Assembly (NCBI GenBank): GCA_954871525.1
Contig: OX940862.1
Span: forward strand, 13,350,501 to 13,414,500
Length of the DNA: 64,000 nt
Reading direction: 5' to 3'
Source of the DNA: Parietaria judaica
Lineage: Eukaryota; Streptophyta; Magnoliopsida; Rosales; Urticaceae
Shown here: positions 24,266 to 37,361 of the stretch, in pieces
Numbering within the stretch: position 1 is the first letter of the stretch
Layout of the letters: every line of letters starts with the position of its first letter
The notes under the pieces: generated by a model
Told to the model about the DNA's origin: nothing
The model's input: the letters and a program-made list of their open reading frames with translations, nothing else
Database searches by the model: none
Translations under genes and position numbers: made by a program

Positions 24266-27200
24266 TTAGTCTTGACATTTACGGGCCAGTAGTTCGCAAG
24301 TGATTACGTCGTCCATGGACGTGGAAGAGGAACCAGCCCCTAAGACGGGAACAAAGTTAAAGATAGGCTCGTCGTTGATTTTTACCCTTTGATCCACTGC
24401 AGCGAGTTCAGCGAATGCTTCAGTGAACATGCGAGACATTGCCTCTATGGGCACTTTCAGGCTTGTAGGCACATATAATCTCAAATACTGCATCAGAAAA
24501 GAGATATTTATTATAACGAGGTTGAAAAGGGCAAGCATTTGAAGAAAAAGTCCAGGAGCGTAACCGAGATACCACGATTTTGGCCAGTTTTTGACTCAGT
24601 TCCGGTTTTCCGGGCCTTCCAAAGACAGGCCCGGCCCATGTCCAAGCTTTGGAATAGCCCGGTTTTTATACCAGACCTGGCCAGTTTTTGAAATATTTTT
24701 TAATTAATTATTTATAAGTAAAAAATTCAAGTTTACACTGATTTTTTAAAATTGTTAAAAAGCCTAAAAGAATATATTCAAAACAAATAATAAACATAGT
24801 ATAAAGTTCATACAATACACGATTTAAGGTTAAAAACCTACAACCTAAAACTATAATAAATTATTTATCAAAATAAAATCAAATACTCAAACCGGAAACC
24901 AGATCGGTTATTGAAAGCCTCGGCCCGGTCCTGGTTCCCAGTTTATAGACAAAAATCCCTTGTTTCAAGCCAAAATCGAGCTTCGGTTCCAAAATTTTCA
25001 CCCTTAAAAATATATTAAAAAAATATGACTGGTTACTAATGTCATAGCTATTCACCATGAAAAGGAACAGGATCTCTAAAAATAGGAAGCTAGTTTACCA
25101 TAGTGTCGTCCCACGAAAAACCATTTTCCTTTGCAACTCTATCAAGAAGATATACGCAAAATCTCGATACTTCTTTCATTCTCCCCTCGGTGACGATAGT
25201 TTGATGGTCGCCTTTGCTCTCTGCTATTAAAGAGTTGGGGCAAATCTTCATTGAAAATTCACTCGTTATACACAAAGTAACTAAACATAACACCCCGTGA
25301 ATTACGCATTTATTGACGCAATCATCGTGCCAGTTTTCGTGCTGAATTTCACAATAATTCGATATCTTTATGCCATTTGGATTCTCTGTTGTTTCGCTTG
25401 CGGATTCCGTACCCTCCGGAGAAAAAAGAATGGGCTTAACTTCCACAAGTGCACTGTAATTGCACAAAGAAAGGAACAGGATTGTGTTAGACCCGTAAAT
25501 AAGAAAGAATTTGTAATTATCTATTTTTATTATTTTCATAATGTTAGACAGTACAATAGTGAAAAAGTGTACCTTTTTGGCAGATCAGGGACAAGAACGT
25601 AAAGAAAAATGGGAATAAAGGCTTCAGAAGCGCGTTCTGAAAGCTTTATTTGAGCAAGGCAGGCATCTAACTTGTCTTTGAGGTGTGATAGCTCCGAAGA
25701 AGGAATACGAGCTGAACAATAAATGACAAACATCATAGCAGAAGTCGATATTGAACAATTAAAGCACTTGGCCACTGCTTCACTGTTTTCTAACGCTTTC
25801 GCCAATTCTCGATTAACACCTCCTTCACAAAGGATCATCGTTGGAGGATCAAGCCCTAATTGTCCCGCCATGTGAAGTATGTTCTTGTGCAAAGTAGCCT
25901 ACAAAATAAACCAATTATGTAACCATAGAGCAGAAAACAAGCCTATGAAATTAACTAAATCATGAAAAATGAACAGAATTCTTATACTATTAACCTCGTA
26001 GTGGTGCACAAGGTAGACATAATTTATGGACTGATTTTAGTCAATCTTCAAGTCTTATAAGAGGTTTGTTTGGATCAGATAATTTAGGTATCGCTTATGT
26101 TACATGTTTAGACATTTCTTTTGTTCATGTTTTCATGTACCCTTTCGGTTAATTAATTGTAGTAATACATTAAATAACTTACTTTCTGCTTTGAAAATCC
26201 TAACTGTTTTGCTCCGCCGTAAGCCATGATTCGATTATATAATTTGAGGCGGGTCACAAGACGAGTTACAATGAGAGAACAAAGTAATTCATACCTGGCT
26301 ATACGGTCCTATGCAACTAGGTGCCCATGAAGAGATACTTTGAACATGTAGAACTTTTTTCGTATTATCATTAGCCACCAAAACTTCTATATACGCACGG
26401 CCTAGACCCGCTTGCAATAGAGGAAGTTCTATCGTACTACGGGAAGGAACACCGAATGGGCATTTCTCCTGTTTAATAAACTTCACATAGGTTTCATTTG
26501 CAGAAGCAAACTCCTTCATATCCGCAACATAAAGGTGAATATATAGAACATTCTCCCAACCATACCCGTACCCCAGAAGACGAACTTCGATTTTGCTTAA
26601 GATGGCACTCAGATCATCTTGTAAACCTACCAAATATAGCAGAAAACCTTAAGAAATATAGCTAGAGAGAGACAAAATGAAGATATTATTTATTCGAGAA
26701 AAATATTGATTACCCGATACAAGCTTGTCTGAATCTTGCAGCCAGCAAGAAATGGAGAATGTGTCATCCTTATTAGATTTAGAAATGTGAAGCTTATTTT
26801 CTGCAACCTTAATAAGATCATTGACTTGGGCAACAGGAGATACAGCATCACATGTTTGAGAGCAGTCTCCGTGCACTTCAATTACCGAACCCGTGCCAAA
26901 GGTCTCTTCGATGGTGTCACTGTCATTTGGAGAAGAATTTGCTATCTTTCTTTCCAAATGAAAAGCCAAAGGGTGAAGAACCCCAACTGGAGCGATCGAA
27001 TCCGACGAGTGCAGAATAATTTGAAACTCGTCAAGTATGATTCGATAATTCTGGGTTAAAAGAAGGAATCATCAGTTTTGTGAATATGAACTCGTCAGGT
27101 ATGATTCGACAATTCTGGGTTAAAAGAAGGAATCATCAGTTTTGTGAATATGAATTGACGGAGAATAATGGATAAAACCCACTGATAAATCAACTAAAAC

Positions 27201-29040
27201 CCATTACTAAGTTTTCTTGGCCATAAAGAAAATAATATAAACTTACAATAAAAAGAGGGCAGTCAAGTGTTAACGTCTCGTATTCACCTCCTTCCCCACA
27301 CACATTAATTCCATACAACCTACCAAGAAAAGCCGATCAAAAATAGTTCCCACCATTATGACTCAATTACTAAAAGATTTTTTTTTTCTTACTCTTTCAG
27401 CTTATGAAGATAGGAATCCAAAGAAGCTAAATCTTTGCCCAAATGCTTTGCAGGGTCCAACCCCATGGCAGCGACCTGTAATATATAATCAGATGAGAAC
27501 ATACATGTAAATTATTCACTACGGTATTATTTATACTTTTAGTGGGTTATTTTTGGTAACTAGAGATAAAGGATAGATTAAAGAGTTATTGATGCCTGAG
27601 GCTTTGTGCCACTTTCTGTTTTGTTTAGTCGGTTATACTTGAGACATTTGGCCGTTTTCTCGAAGGAATAATCCTTTGTTATTCAGTTTCTTTATTCAAT
27701 AAAATTATAGGGAATGCATCTCTTCAGAAAATTACCATTGGTATGTGATTGTTTTCTTAATTTCCGTGGTCGGTTCCTATCATAAAGACACTGTCCAAAA
27801 AAGGGAGGCATCTAAAGGAAAAGTGATGGAATAATAATACCTTTACGGTAATGGCCAGTATTCCATTTGCTATCTGATCATAAAGGAAAATAAAACCATC
27901 TTATGAGATGTAAGAGTAACAGTATCTTTGTTAACCGACGTAGACCAACAAAAAAGAAATTACCATTTCGTGAAGAAGCGACGACTGATCCTGTTTCCAC
28001 AAATATGCTAGAGAAACAAGGCCTAGTCTCGAGCACACACTTTCCACTCGCAGCCGCTGATAATCAGATGCAATAGCCCCAGAAGCCACTGCTTCAACGG
28101 ACGGTATTTGCCGCTTCACCTCGTTCAACAAAATGAACATGTCTTCCACCTCGTCGCCGGGTGTCAGCCTGTAGCTAAGCTTCTGATACCTAAATCACCT
28201 TGACAACACGATGGAACGAAATTAAGCCCTACAAATGAACCCATACGACGTTATTTCAGTTGAATTCAAAATAAAAAGAAGCCTTAACACGAGTAACTAA
28301 CGGCACCTTGACAACACGATGGAACGAAATTAAGCCCTACAGATGAACCCATACGACGTTCTTTCAGTTGAATTCGAAATAAAAAGAAGCCTTAACACGA
28401 GTAACTAACGGCATTGATTCTTCAAGAACAAAGCTTTTCCACATCAAAAACTTGAAAAACACTAGTTGCGCTGCATTACGAAGGCGTTCAGGCTTGCCAT
28501 TTTACAGCACGAGAAATAATGCGGGTCATTGGAGAACGACGAAAAAGCGATTTATAACTCCTAGAACCGGATAACAATCATCGTTACCAAACCTATTTCT
28601 GGAAAGGCTTGCCTTGAGGATCCTTGAAGCCGCCTTCGGAATAGCGGCAAGCCCATACACTCCGCATAGCTGACAATGATCTGATGCCCAACCTGAACAG
28701 TGAACACAGTGATGATAGAAATGAATTCCAACGAGAAACGAATCGGAATCTCTATACGTTTCGCAGTTGATCGAGGAACGTACAGTTTGGTACATGTAAC
28801 TATCAAGCTCATCGACCGAATCATCAGCTGGTTTCAGATTCGCCAACGCCACGATCTACATCCACATACATACGAAATGAGTGAGTAGCTAGTGCAAGCA
28901 ACTACATGCTCACTCGACGACGATGAAGATACAACGAAACGAAGGGTGAAGAAGAGAGGAACCTCGTGACCGAAGTGAACGCACTTCATCATGTTGAAGC
29001 AGCTGTCCTTGCCGCCGCTAATCAGAGCCACAACCTTCAT
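24266..29040 (-). CDS. DPH6: Diphthine-ammonia ligase (DPH6) homologue with two Rid domains
   Basis: Twelve exons (5' to 3'): 29040-28963, 28855-28784, 28692-28613, 28189-27964, 27873-27841, 27475-27393, 27319-27247, 27050-26714, 26626-26295, 25898-25573, 25453-25099 and 24487-24266, giving 738 residues. All introns are GT-AG except intron 3, which is GC-AG. DPH6 makes the last, ATP-dependent amidation of diphthine on eEF2. The N-terminal ATP-pyrophosphatase domain starts MKVVALISGGKDS (P-loop SGGKDS, residues 8-13). It includes the family block GHQIIVSYAECMGLPL and the GEGGEYET motif (199-206). Two YjgF/Rid-like domains follow (about 328-440 and 440-550), with FGVPSRSTIELPL and GPYSQATLHKN. 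The C-terminal exons 11-12 are less conserved. Two tandem duplications lie in or at its introns (28196-28411 and 27025-27152). The family call is firm from domain order and length; plant homologues are about 715-740 residues. Confidence 0.93.
24560..25008. mobile_element. hAT-like MITE inside the last DPH6 intron
   Basis: This intronic stretch starts with a cluster of CCAGTTTTTGA, TTCCGGTTTTCC and GGCCCGG motifs. It ends with opposed copies (AACCGGAAACC, CGGTTCCAAAATTTTCACCC). The pattern of opposed CCGGTT-type subterminal motifs matches that at 8214-8803 and 43775-44225. The exact ends and target duplication are unresolved. Confidence 0.4.
27025..27152. repeat. 64-bp tandem duplication spanning a splice acceptor of DPH6
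   Basis: Two head-to-tail copies (27025-27088 and 27089-27152) differ at only a few positions. On the minus strand each copy ends an intron with TTTAACCCAG and starts 26 exon bases, so the acceptor of exon 8 exists twice. Confidence 0.9.
28196..28411. repeat. 108-bp tandem duplication in DPH6 intron 3
   Basis: Copies 28196-28303 and 28304-28411 begin CACCTTGACAACACGATGG and differ at about three bases, so the event is recent. The array ends only 5 bp from the acceptor AG (28190-28191) of exon 4. Confidence 0.92.
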
Positions 29041-30300
29041 CGCTGCTCGCCGGGAAGAACCAGAGAGGCTAGGGTTTTAGCTTCCGGACACTGAAACTCT
29101 CTTCAATGGCGACTTTTGCAGAAACACTTTTTTTTTGGGGGGGGTATCCGGTGGAAAATCAGAGAGGTTCCGAAAGAAATTAGGAATAGCGGCAAAAATA
29201 CTCAATTTAGTCAACTGGAGCGAAATGGTTTCAATGATCTTTTTTAGCGGGTAAAATACTCAATCGTCAATAAATGTCTTCGCGCCTCGACAAAACCGTC
29301 AAACTCACTCTCATGTTTACTAGTTCCAAAGAAAGTGGCAAATATGCTTTTGATACGATTTAAGATTTACGTATAGATAGATAGATAGATTAAATTACAA
29401 CATATTACAATTACTAGATTAATTCAATATGTTAATAGTTTTTTTTATATATATTCATGAATATTTTTTTTAATCAAGTTCAAAACTATACTTTCCACTT
29501 CATTTTTTAATTCCTCTTGCCGAAACCTCTCCCGCTATATTTTTCCGATAGAGCTATAAATTTTAGAAGTTCTAAAGAAAAGAGCATGCGTTATTAACAA
29601 AAAAAGATTGTGACGTTACATGGAAATAAAATTTATTAAAAAACATTTAAATTCATTTCTCGCACATAATGAATCACAATATTTAAGAGCTATTAAGTAA
29701 TTAACTTAAATAAATAAAAAAACAAACAATTACACTTAATTAGCCTAAATCTATCCCATTTAAATATTAATAATAAAAAAAAACTATTAAGTGCAACCAA
29801 CCACGCCCGTAAATATATAACCGAATAAGTTGTCGGATTCATTCGGATTAAGAGCTTCAATAATCCAAACAAATAAAGCCTAACTAACTTTAACACAATA
29901 ATCATATTGAACATTGAAATTCAATTGATGATGACCAAAATTCCTAACATTAAATAAAAGCAACTAGGAAACAACCGGATAACTCTTATAACAAGCCCAA
30001 AATGTCTAATTAAACAAGCACTACTCATAGTTTTTTTTGTTACTTTTCCCAGAAAAAAGAAAAAAGAAAAAAAAGCCTGATAACTTACAACTGGAGGCTA
30101 ATATTGGAAATATGCGAAAAAGAAAAAGAAAAAGCAGAGATAACTATTTTCACCTCTCAGAAGACAGCTATCTACTCTTTGTGCAACTTGTATTGAAGAA
30201 GCAAAAGGGATTTTTTTGTAATTTTTTTTGATTTTTTGGTGGCATAGGAACCCATAATAATGTGATGTGAATGAGTGCACAAGAAAGAAGATCTCAACAT
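29041..30300. other. DPH6 5' leader/promoter and intergenic DNA
   Basis: The DPH6 leader lies just after 29040. From about 29185 a sequence GGAATAGCGGCAAAAATACT resembles a MULE-type MITE terminus but no partner end was found. An (AGAT)n-like run is at about 29374-29391. The rest is AT-rich without genes. Confidence 0.45.
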
Positions 30301-30484
30301 TTTTATTACTGCTGGCCCATGGCATCCTTCCATACAGCCAACCTCACAGGATTGAATTCAAAGTCTGAGAAGGCGAAACTGCTTCCGCACCGTTACAGCC
30401 CGCAGCAACCGATCCCGTGAGTGGGCGCTCCGAGGACGGCCAGTGAGCAAAAAAAGAATTTTTGAGAAGTTCTCTTGCCAGCAC
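30301..30484 (-). other. Probable 3'-UTR exon of the PP2A B'' gene
   Basis: On the minus strand a good acceptor (CTTCTCTTCAG, ending at 30485) precedes a GC-richer stretch that ends near an AATAAAAATG signal at about 30300. The donor would be CATTTAA|GTAAGC at 31013-31012, ten bases after the stop codon. This model has an intron in the 3' UTR. Confidence 0.5.
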
Positions 30485-31022
30485 CTGAAGAGAGAAGGGA
30501 AAATCAACATCGATAGTCGCTTAACTCAGAACACAACTCAATTTAAAAGCCCTCTTTAAGGACAATTACTAACTAACCTGAATCAATCTAAATGCCCTTT
30601 TCGCCCAAGCTCTTATTTTAGTTAATAAATATTTTTCCGTGCAACCTTAAGATTATGGTAGGTTTTGAGATATCGACCTTGTCCGCGGCCGGCCTAGAAT
30701 CGGAACCCTTCTTCTCTATGATGTCTAACCTAAAATCCTACAGACACTAGTGTACTTTTTTATAATATTGGTAACCCTAAAGTAGTTAAGCACAATATTA
30801 AATACTTTTAATAACATATATAAGCATAGACAAAATATGAATAAAACTACGTCCGGAAGTGCAAAGATAATGTTATTTGGTAAATCCGCAAATTTTTGCA
30901 ACCAATTGGAACTTGTCAAATATCTCAGTCCGAATCTTCAGTAAGTTTAAAGGATAAGAGAGAGAAATAAATACTTAATACATCTGATAAAATAAAAGGA
31001 AAAGATGCTTACTTAAATGAAG

Positions 31023-34000
31023 TCAAAATGGAGCCTCGAGCGATTCATCCCAAACTTCTGCGCTTCCATTGGAGGCGTCTTCAACGTCTTCTTCCATTGA
31101 AAGCCTAATATATTCTCTATGTGCAAAGCGGTCCCACTCTGTCAAAGTCGGATTTTCACGTTCCTGTTCATGACAACAAGAAGCCACAAGCCCAATAACA
31201 ATGATGAGAATGCAGGGATTAATCATTATTATTCCTTCATAATGATTGCGGCGGGCAGTTTGTGTACCTGACGAATGAGAAACGGATCACGACTTTCAAA
31301 CGCCATAAACTTATTAAGATTGAATAGGATGTTGAAAACACTTCCCGAGAGTTTACAGCCTTTTAAATCACGGAGGGTAACAAAGGTTTCATTCTGCAAT
31401 TGTCAACCACATCTTAGTGTTAATTGAGAATAGACTATAAATTACCAGCAGAAAGTCACAAATAATGTTACACCAATAAAACTTTATTTCACATTTCTGG
31501 AGTATAGATCTATATAGGAAATTCCAGTTTTGGCGTGCCACTGAACTATTTTTTCACGGAAGTCTAAGACACAAACATTAAACAGCAAAAATATAACTAC
31601 CTCAGTCATTAATATCCTCTAAGGAATAGAGTAGAAAAGAAACAAATAAATCATCAAAACTTATGAGCTACACAAAGAGAGAAGGAAAACCTCTGGTCCA
31701 ATCATGTCGATTATCTGACACAAGATATCCTCGAAGAGAACCGGTTCTTGGGCCATGCATTCCATGCGATGCAATTGCTCCTCGTAAAAGAACTGAAGTT
31801 CGTTTCTTGTTAAAATCCCGTTTCCATCCAAGTCTATGCATTTGAACCTGCAGAAAAAAGTCAATAAATAAATAAAATTATAACAATATAAAACAGGTTA
31901 ATGCCAAGATCCTAAAGTAGATGTTTTGTAGATGCCAATTGCTGAAAAAAACAAATCAAAATACTGAAAAGAATGTACCATAGTGCATTTGTATCAAGTA
32001 CGGAAAATATTTGTCAACAGAATTATTCTAAATGACCAAAGAATGTGAATGAGTATAGTCTATAAGCTTTCTATGCATTTCAAATATTGACGCCAAAAGA
32101 TATGATCGATATTTTTCCTCGACTCGTCTAGAGAGTTTTATCTGGTTCAAGCCAGAATCAGAGCAAAGTAGAAATGAGATACCAAAAAGAGAAAGGAAAT
32201 GCTCAATGACTAGTATGTTCTCTTCTACGACAATTATCCCAATTCCCAAAGTATAGTAATGTGCTTACCAATACTCAAGACTAGGCTCCGATGATTTGTC
32301 CTCCTCCGAAAGTATGAAATAAACAAAATCTTCATATCCCATTTTTCCTTCAACTTTACTGGTAAACTTTCTTGGTATCTGACAAACCAAATTAAAAAAT
32401 AGTTTTGTGTAATTACATTAAAACAAGTGTGAATAAATTACAACTTTCACTTCAATAAGACTAGAAGTATCAGGTAAACTGATCGAAAGAATAAATGTAG
32501 CATTGGAGCAGTACAAACCTGAGTGAATATTCTATCCACAATACGGTATGTAAGGGCATGGTTGCCATATCGGATAAGATTTTCCTTGTCGATCAAGAAA
32601 TCATGGTCTGTATCCAGCTCCCAGAACTTGCAGTATATGACATAAAAATGTTCATAAGAGAAGTACCTGTGGCACAAATATAAAAGGGTTAATGTTCAGA
32701 TACCTGCAATCATAATCATATTACGGTGATTTATCAAATATATAAAAAAAAATCTTAAACTAATACCATTAAATGACCATGAGTAGTAAAGTCTATCAGA
32801 GCGTGTACCTCAAAACTTTGTTTATGTCCTCTTCTTCGTCTGCGTGTTGCATCGCATCAACCAAATTTCCCCGTTTCAGCTCCCGAAGAGTAAGATGACC
32901 GTTGCCCGCTCTATTTATGTAGTAAAATATTCTGTATATTACAGTTTCAGCTGGAAAACAGCAATGATAAAACATGATAAATAATAGCATGACATGAAAG
33001 AAAGAAAAAAAACATATTTAAGCAATTGAAACAATATAAAATATATTTCAATTTCACCATCTACTTTAGCTATATTTTATAATCAATGCTAAGCCTCTTG
33101 CTCAAGTAGTCAATTCTTGTCCGGAAAAAAACAAAAAAGAAATCATACTAGCTGTACGACCACCAGCACACATGGAAAGAATGAAGCTATAACGAATATA
33201 AGAAAATCTAAACAACGGTGTGTGAAAATAAGAGCGTGAAAGAGAGGGAGAGAAATTAAGATTACTGATTAAAGCCTGTCCAGATACAAGCAAACACGTC
33301 AATAGACTAGATGGTCAAGTGGGTAGTGAGTATCCTAGATTCTTAAATCAAGTACTAAAGACAATAACTCCAAATTATCTTATTGATGAACTCCAAGAGT
33401 CTACCAAGGTAAGAGCTAAGAATAATCAAATTTGCAACAAGTGGAAAACAAACCATATCTTTCCTGAAACTCGGGTGTGGTCTGTAGGAACTCCAGTCCG
33501 GGATGAGTTGCCAAAAGTTCTCTTAGCACAGGCTTAAAGTCATCCTGTTATAGATTAAAATAAAGCAGAAACTAAGTAAAAGGTTCACTGGGCACCAAAT
33601 CTGGATAATATATGAAAATATTCTTCTACAATCACAAGTTTTAGTCTTGGTAACAACATTTCTTTTGCTTCAAAATTCGGTAACATATTGATTGATATAG
33701 AATACATAAATGAGGACTGAATAAAAGAACAATATTTTTTTAAAAATACCTGAGTCAAGCATTTCAAATCTGGCTGCTTTAGTATAGCATATATCTGAGT
33801 AGCTATGTCCAGATTCAACATGTTTTTGTTGATCCAATAATCAACAAATGCGTCCCTATAAGAAATGTGCAGAAGGTTATAAAACTTAACAGAGAATGGA
33901 AGGATAAATGGGAGAAATTTTCAGTGTAAAAACTCATGAAACAACCACATTAAGATCAAATTCACCAAAACCCAGAAAAAGATCAAAGGTGAAAATTGTT

Positions 34001-35884
34001 AAATACCTAGTTACAAATCCAGTGCTCCCAACATCAATCTTTTTGAAAAGAACCGTCGAGAAAAACGATGGCAATTTGCATATTTCCTTTGTCACAGATT
34101 TGAATTCTGGAATACCAAGTAGAAGACTGATTATTCGGTTTTCTAAATAAGGCATAGATGTATATCAAGATTTCTCACCTTGTATTTGCAGCCCCTCGAG
34201 GTGGCCGTAAAAAAACTGATTGATTAGAAAAATACATTGTTCCTTAAGTTCATTTGCAGCAGGGCGACCATTTTGAAAGTAGAACTGCAAGAGCACAAGT
34301 ACCCAGGTTAAGAAAATGAATAAGAAAATTAGAGGAAAATGTCAAATTGATAAACAATATATTAAATAGCAAATAGTGCCACCTGATTGCTTAAAAAAAG
34401 GTACTTCACAAACCTGCGGTATCAACTCTTTAACGGGCTCACTAACCAATTTCAAAGGAGAGCCTAAATTAGATGGGCCAGCCCTTTGTTTCATAATACG
34501 AGGAGAGCCAGATGTACTTCTTGGAGATAAAGGCGGTGCACTACCCGCCGGAAACATCGACGGAAGAGAATTGATTGCATTAGCATGAGGACTTGAAGAG
34601 TTTCCGGGCACATTCAAAGGACCACCGGCTTTAGCCTCATTAAGCAATGATGTAACCTGCAGACATAAACATACATGTCGCATATGCATAAATGAGAGAG
34701 AAAAATACGCAGTTACGCACGAAGAAAGAAGAGCACAAATGGTAATACCTCCTTCTAGGATATTACAATGACTTCGGTACGGTACGCAGTAAACATAATA
34801 AAATTTAATAATGCAAAACCTTTCCTAAAGGAGCAGAGAGATCATTTTACTCATTTTGTCCCGAATAATACGTTTTAGACAATATACACCTTCATTTAAG
34901 ATAAAAATTACTCAGTACACCCTCATTACCCGCAAAGAAGGAAGAACGCAAATGCTAACATCTCCTTCTTGGATATTATAATAACTTAGATACGTTACCA
35001 TCTAGTAAAATCAAATTAGACATCACAAAACATTTCCCTTGAGGCCATTTACCCATTATAACACGAATAAACGTTTATAGACAGTATGCACCTTCATTTA
35101 AGATTAAAATAATTATCCACAAAGAAAGAAGAACGCAAATGGTAATATCTCCTTCTTGGATATTACAATAACTTAGATGCGTTACGCAATTAACCGAAGA
35201 AGCAGCGAGTCTATTTACCTATTTTACCGCGGATATACATTGTTTATAGACAATGTACACCTTTATCTGAGCCTACTCGTATCATCACAATGAATTTTAA
35301 TGCACGTTGTCTTCGCATATTAATCAGTTCAAAAACGCTACCGATTAACAAGAAAATCGAGTTATTCTGCTCAATATATGCAGTCAACAGGCTACAAACC
35401 TAAAGCGAAAACTAAAACTGTTCTTTATAACGCAATTTCCCTGCAATCATCATGCTGTCAAAATCAATATCTCGGATAATTTTCAAAAAGCTATTCATCA
35501 AATATACAAATTGATGACTCCCCTTCATCCTTCCATAAATAATAAGAACCCCAATGCATACTAATCACCACAAAACCGATTAACGTTCAAAGAAATATTA
35601 ACCCTTAAGAAAAATCGTAGTTCAGACACCAGACAATGCAATTGACTAGTACGGACAGATTAACAACCAACGAAACGTAAATCAACAACAAAAGAACAAA
35701 AGATTCCTCGAGGGCCAAGGATGGCAGAAAATACCAGTCGATTGGTCTCCGGCAGCGAGAGCCACTGCTCGAAGAGACTCTCAACGAAGGTCGGGTTGGA
35801 TTTGAGCGCCAGAGGGGAGACCTCCGAGAGCTGCAATAACTCAGCGTCGAACGACGCCGCATCGCCGGCGATATCCATGCTCAT
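31023..35884 (-). CDS. Serine/threonine protein phosphatase 2A regulatory subunit B''
   Basis: Twelve exons (5' to 3'): 35884-35735, 34656-34414, 34284-34179, 34106-34007, 33855-33750, 33544-33454, 32950-32809, 32666-32519, 32378-32269, 31847-31691, 31393-31268 and 31163-31023. All are GT-AG and in frame, giving 539 residues, the usual plant B'' length. B'' subunits bind the PP2A scaffold and direct the phosphatase to substrates in a Ca2+-sensitive way. The first EF-hand-like loop is [12 protein letters not shown] (331-342), with Asn at position 12 instead of Glu. The second, [12 protein letters not shown] (404-415), is canonical. Other family blocks are [33 protein letters not shown] and [12 protein letters not shown]. 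The N-terminal Ser/Pro-rich stretch ([14 protein letters not shown]) is low complexity. The start at 35884 gives MSMDIAG; the second ATG (35878) is equally possible. Confidence 0.95.
34719..35280. repeat. Three diverged tandem repeats in PP2A B'' intron 1
   Basis: Units begin near 34719, 34932 and 35119 with AAAGAAGGAAGAACGCAAAT or similar, then CTCCTTCTTGGATATTA, then a block around TATAGACAATGTACACCTT. The spacing is about 213 and 188 bp. All lie within the 1.08-kb first intron. Confidence 0.75.
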
Positions 35885-37361
35885 CGAAACACATACAGAT
35901 CGCCGAAACCCTAGGTTCGAAAATCCCAGCAGCTCAGAGCAGCTCGCTCCGACGATTCAGCCCCCTCTCGCCCCAAATCGATTCGACAATGCCGCCTTGC
36001 CGAGCTCCGAAGGCGAAGGTAAACCCTAGATCTTCACGGGCTTCAAAATCCCTAACGCTTCGTCGCAGATTCGGAAACCGCGATGCGAATGGGGAAAGAA
36101 ACTGGAAATTCGAGAGAGAAAGTGTCTTGAGAGAAAAATTGGATTGAGATCGAAGAAATTTCAGAGCGAATCAAAGAAGTATGAAAATGGAGAGTGAAGA
36201 GAGAGATCTGAAAATCAACACACGAATTTCTGAAAACTTTGGTCTGAAGTGGGACACGTGTCCGTTACGCGAATTAGAATTAGCGAGCATGAAAAGAAGA
36301 TAAATTACCTTCCTTTCGAGATAATTTATATATTGAATATTATTAAGAGAAATTAGCGGCATAAGTATACACAAATGTTAAAAAAACAGATGGGATTTTC
36401 CATTATAGTTTTCGTAAGAGGAATAATTCATAAATTTAAAAAAAATTGTTATTATCGTTAATGTCAAATTTTTACCGTTAAGTTGTAATCTTTTGGACAT
36501 AACTTCGTTTTATTGGCAATGTAGAAATTAAGTACAATGACGCAAAACTCGTATTTCAGTAATCAGTAATGTATTGTGTGTTGGTGTTCAATCCGTGGCA
36601 TAGTCAAAGAACTTGCTAAGATATTTATTATTACAACCGATGGCCAAAAAGTCAATATCGCTAAAAGTTTAGGGAAGAAAGTAATATTAACGGAACAAAT
36701 ATTAAGTCACTAAACCGTGGTAAAAAATTGGAAAAAAGAAAAAGCTCTAAGCACAAATTGATAAATTAAAATAGGTAAAGTGATAATAATAATATAATAA
36801 TTCACCATATTAGAGATATTTTATACTTAAATAATAATAAACAAGAACAGAAAAGAGTTATTTTTTAACATTGATAGCATTTTCCTTCCCAGTAGACGTC
36901 TTTTGATAGAAAACGACATGAAACGTTTTTTATAATGCGAATTAGAAAAACGACTCGATCGGGAAATAACAGAAAATGAAATGAAGTAATGAACGACATG
37001 AAAAATTAAACGACATCAGACTTAGTAAGAATATTAGAGGAAAGAACAATTGATACAGGAAAAGTACACTGTAAGATTCGGTAATATTGTGCTCAATTTA
37101 TACTTAGTAAGATAAGAATACTTCTAAGATTCTTGCGATAATTTGGCATTGGTCCAGCCGGGCGTGTCTCGAGCACGCTCGGCCCGGGCAATGGGACACG
37201 CAGATTCGATACAAATGCAAGATAATTTTTCCGTGTAAGCTTTGAACTGTTTGTCAATAAATTTGAATTACAATCAAAACTCTAACGCCGGACAAAATTT
37301 CATACGGAATTCAATTTTGATTTTATACAAATTAAATGTTGCGTAACGACCATTTAACTGC
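35885..37361. other. PP2A B'' leader/promoter and intergenic DNA
   Basis: 35885 to about 36200 is GC-richer and leader-like, upstream of the PP2A B'' start. The remainder is AT-rich and carries no gene. A short GC-rich patch at about 37155-37200 stands out but has no recognised identity. Confidence 0.45.
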
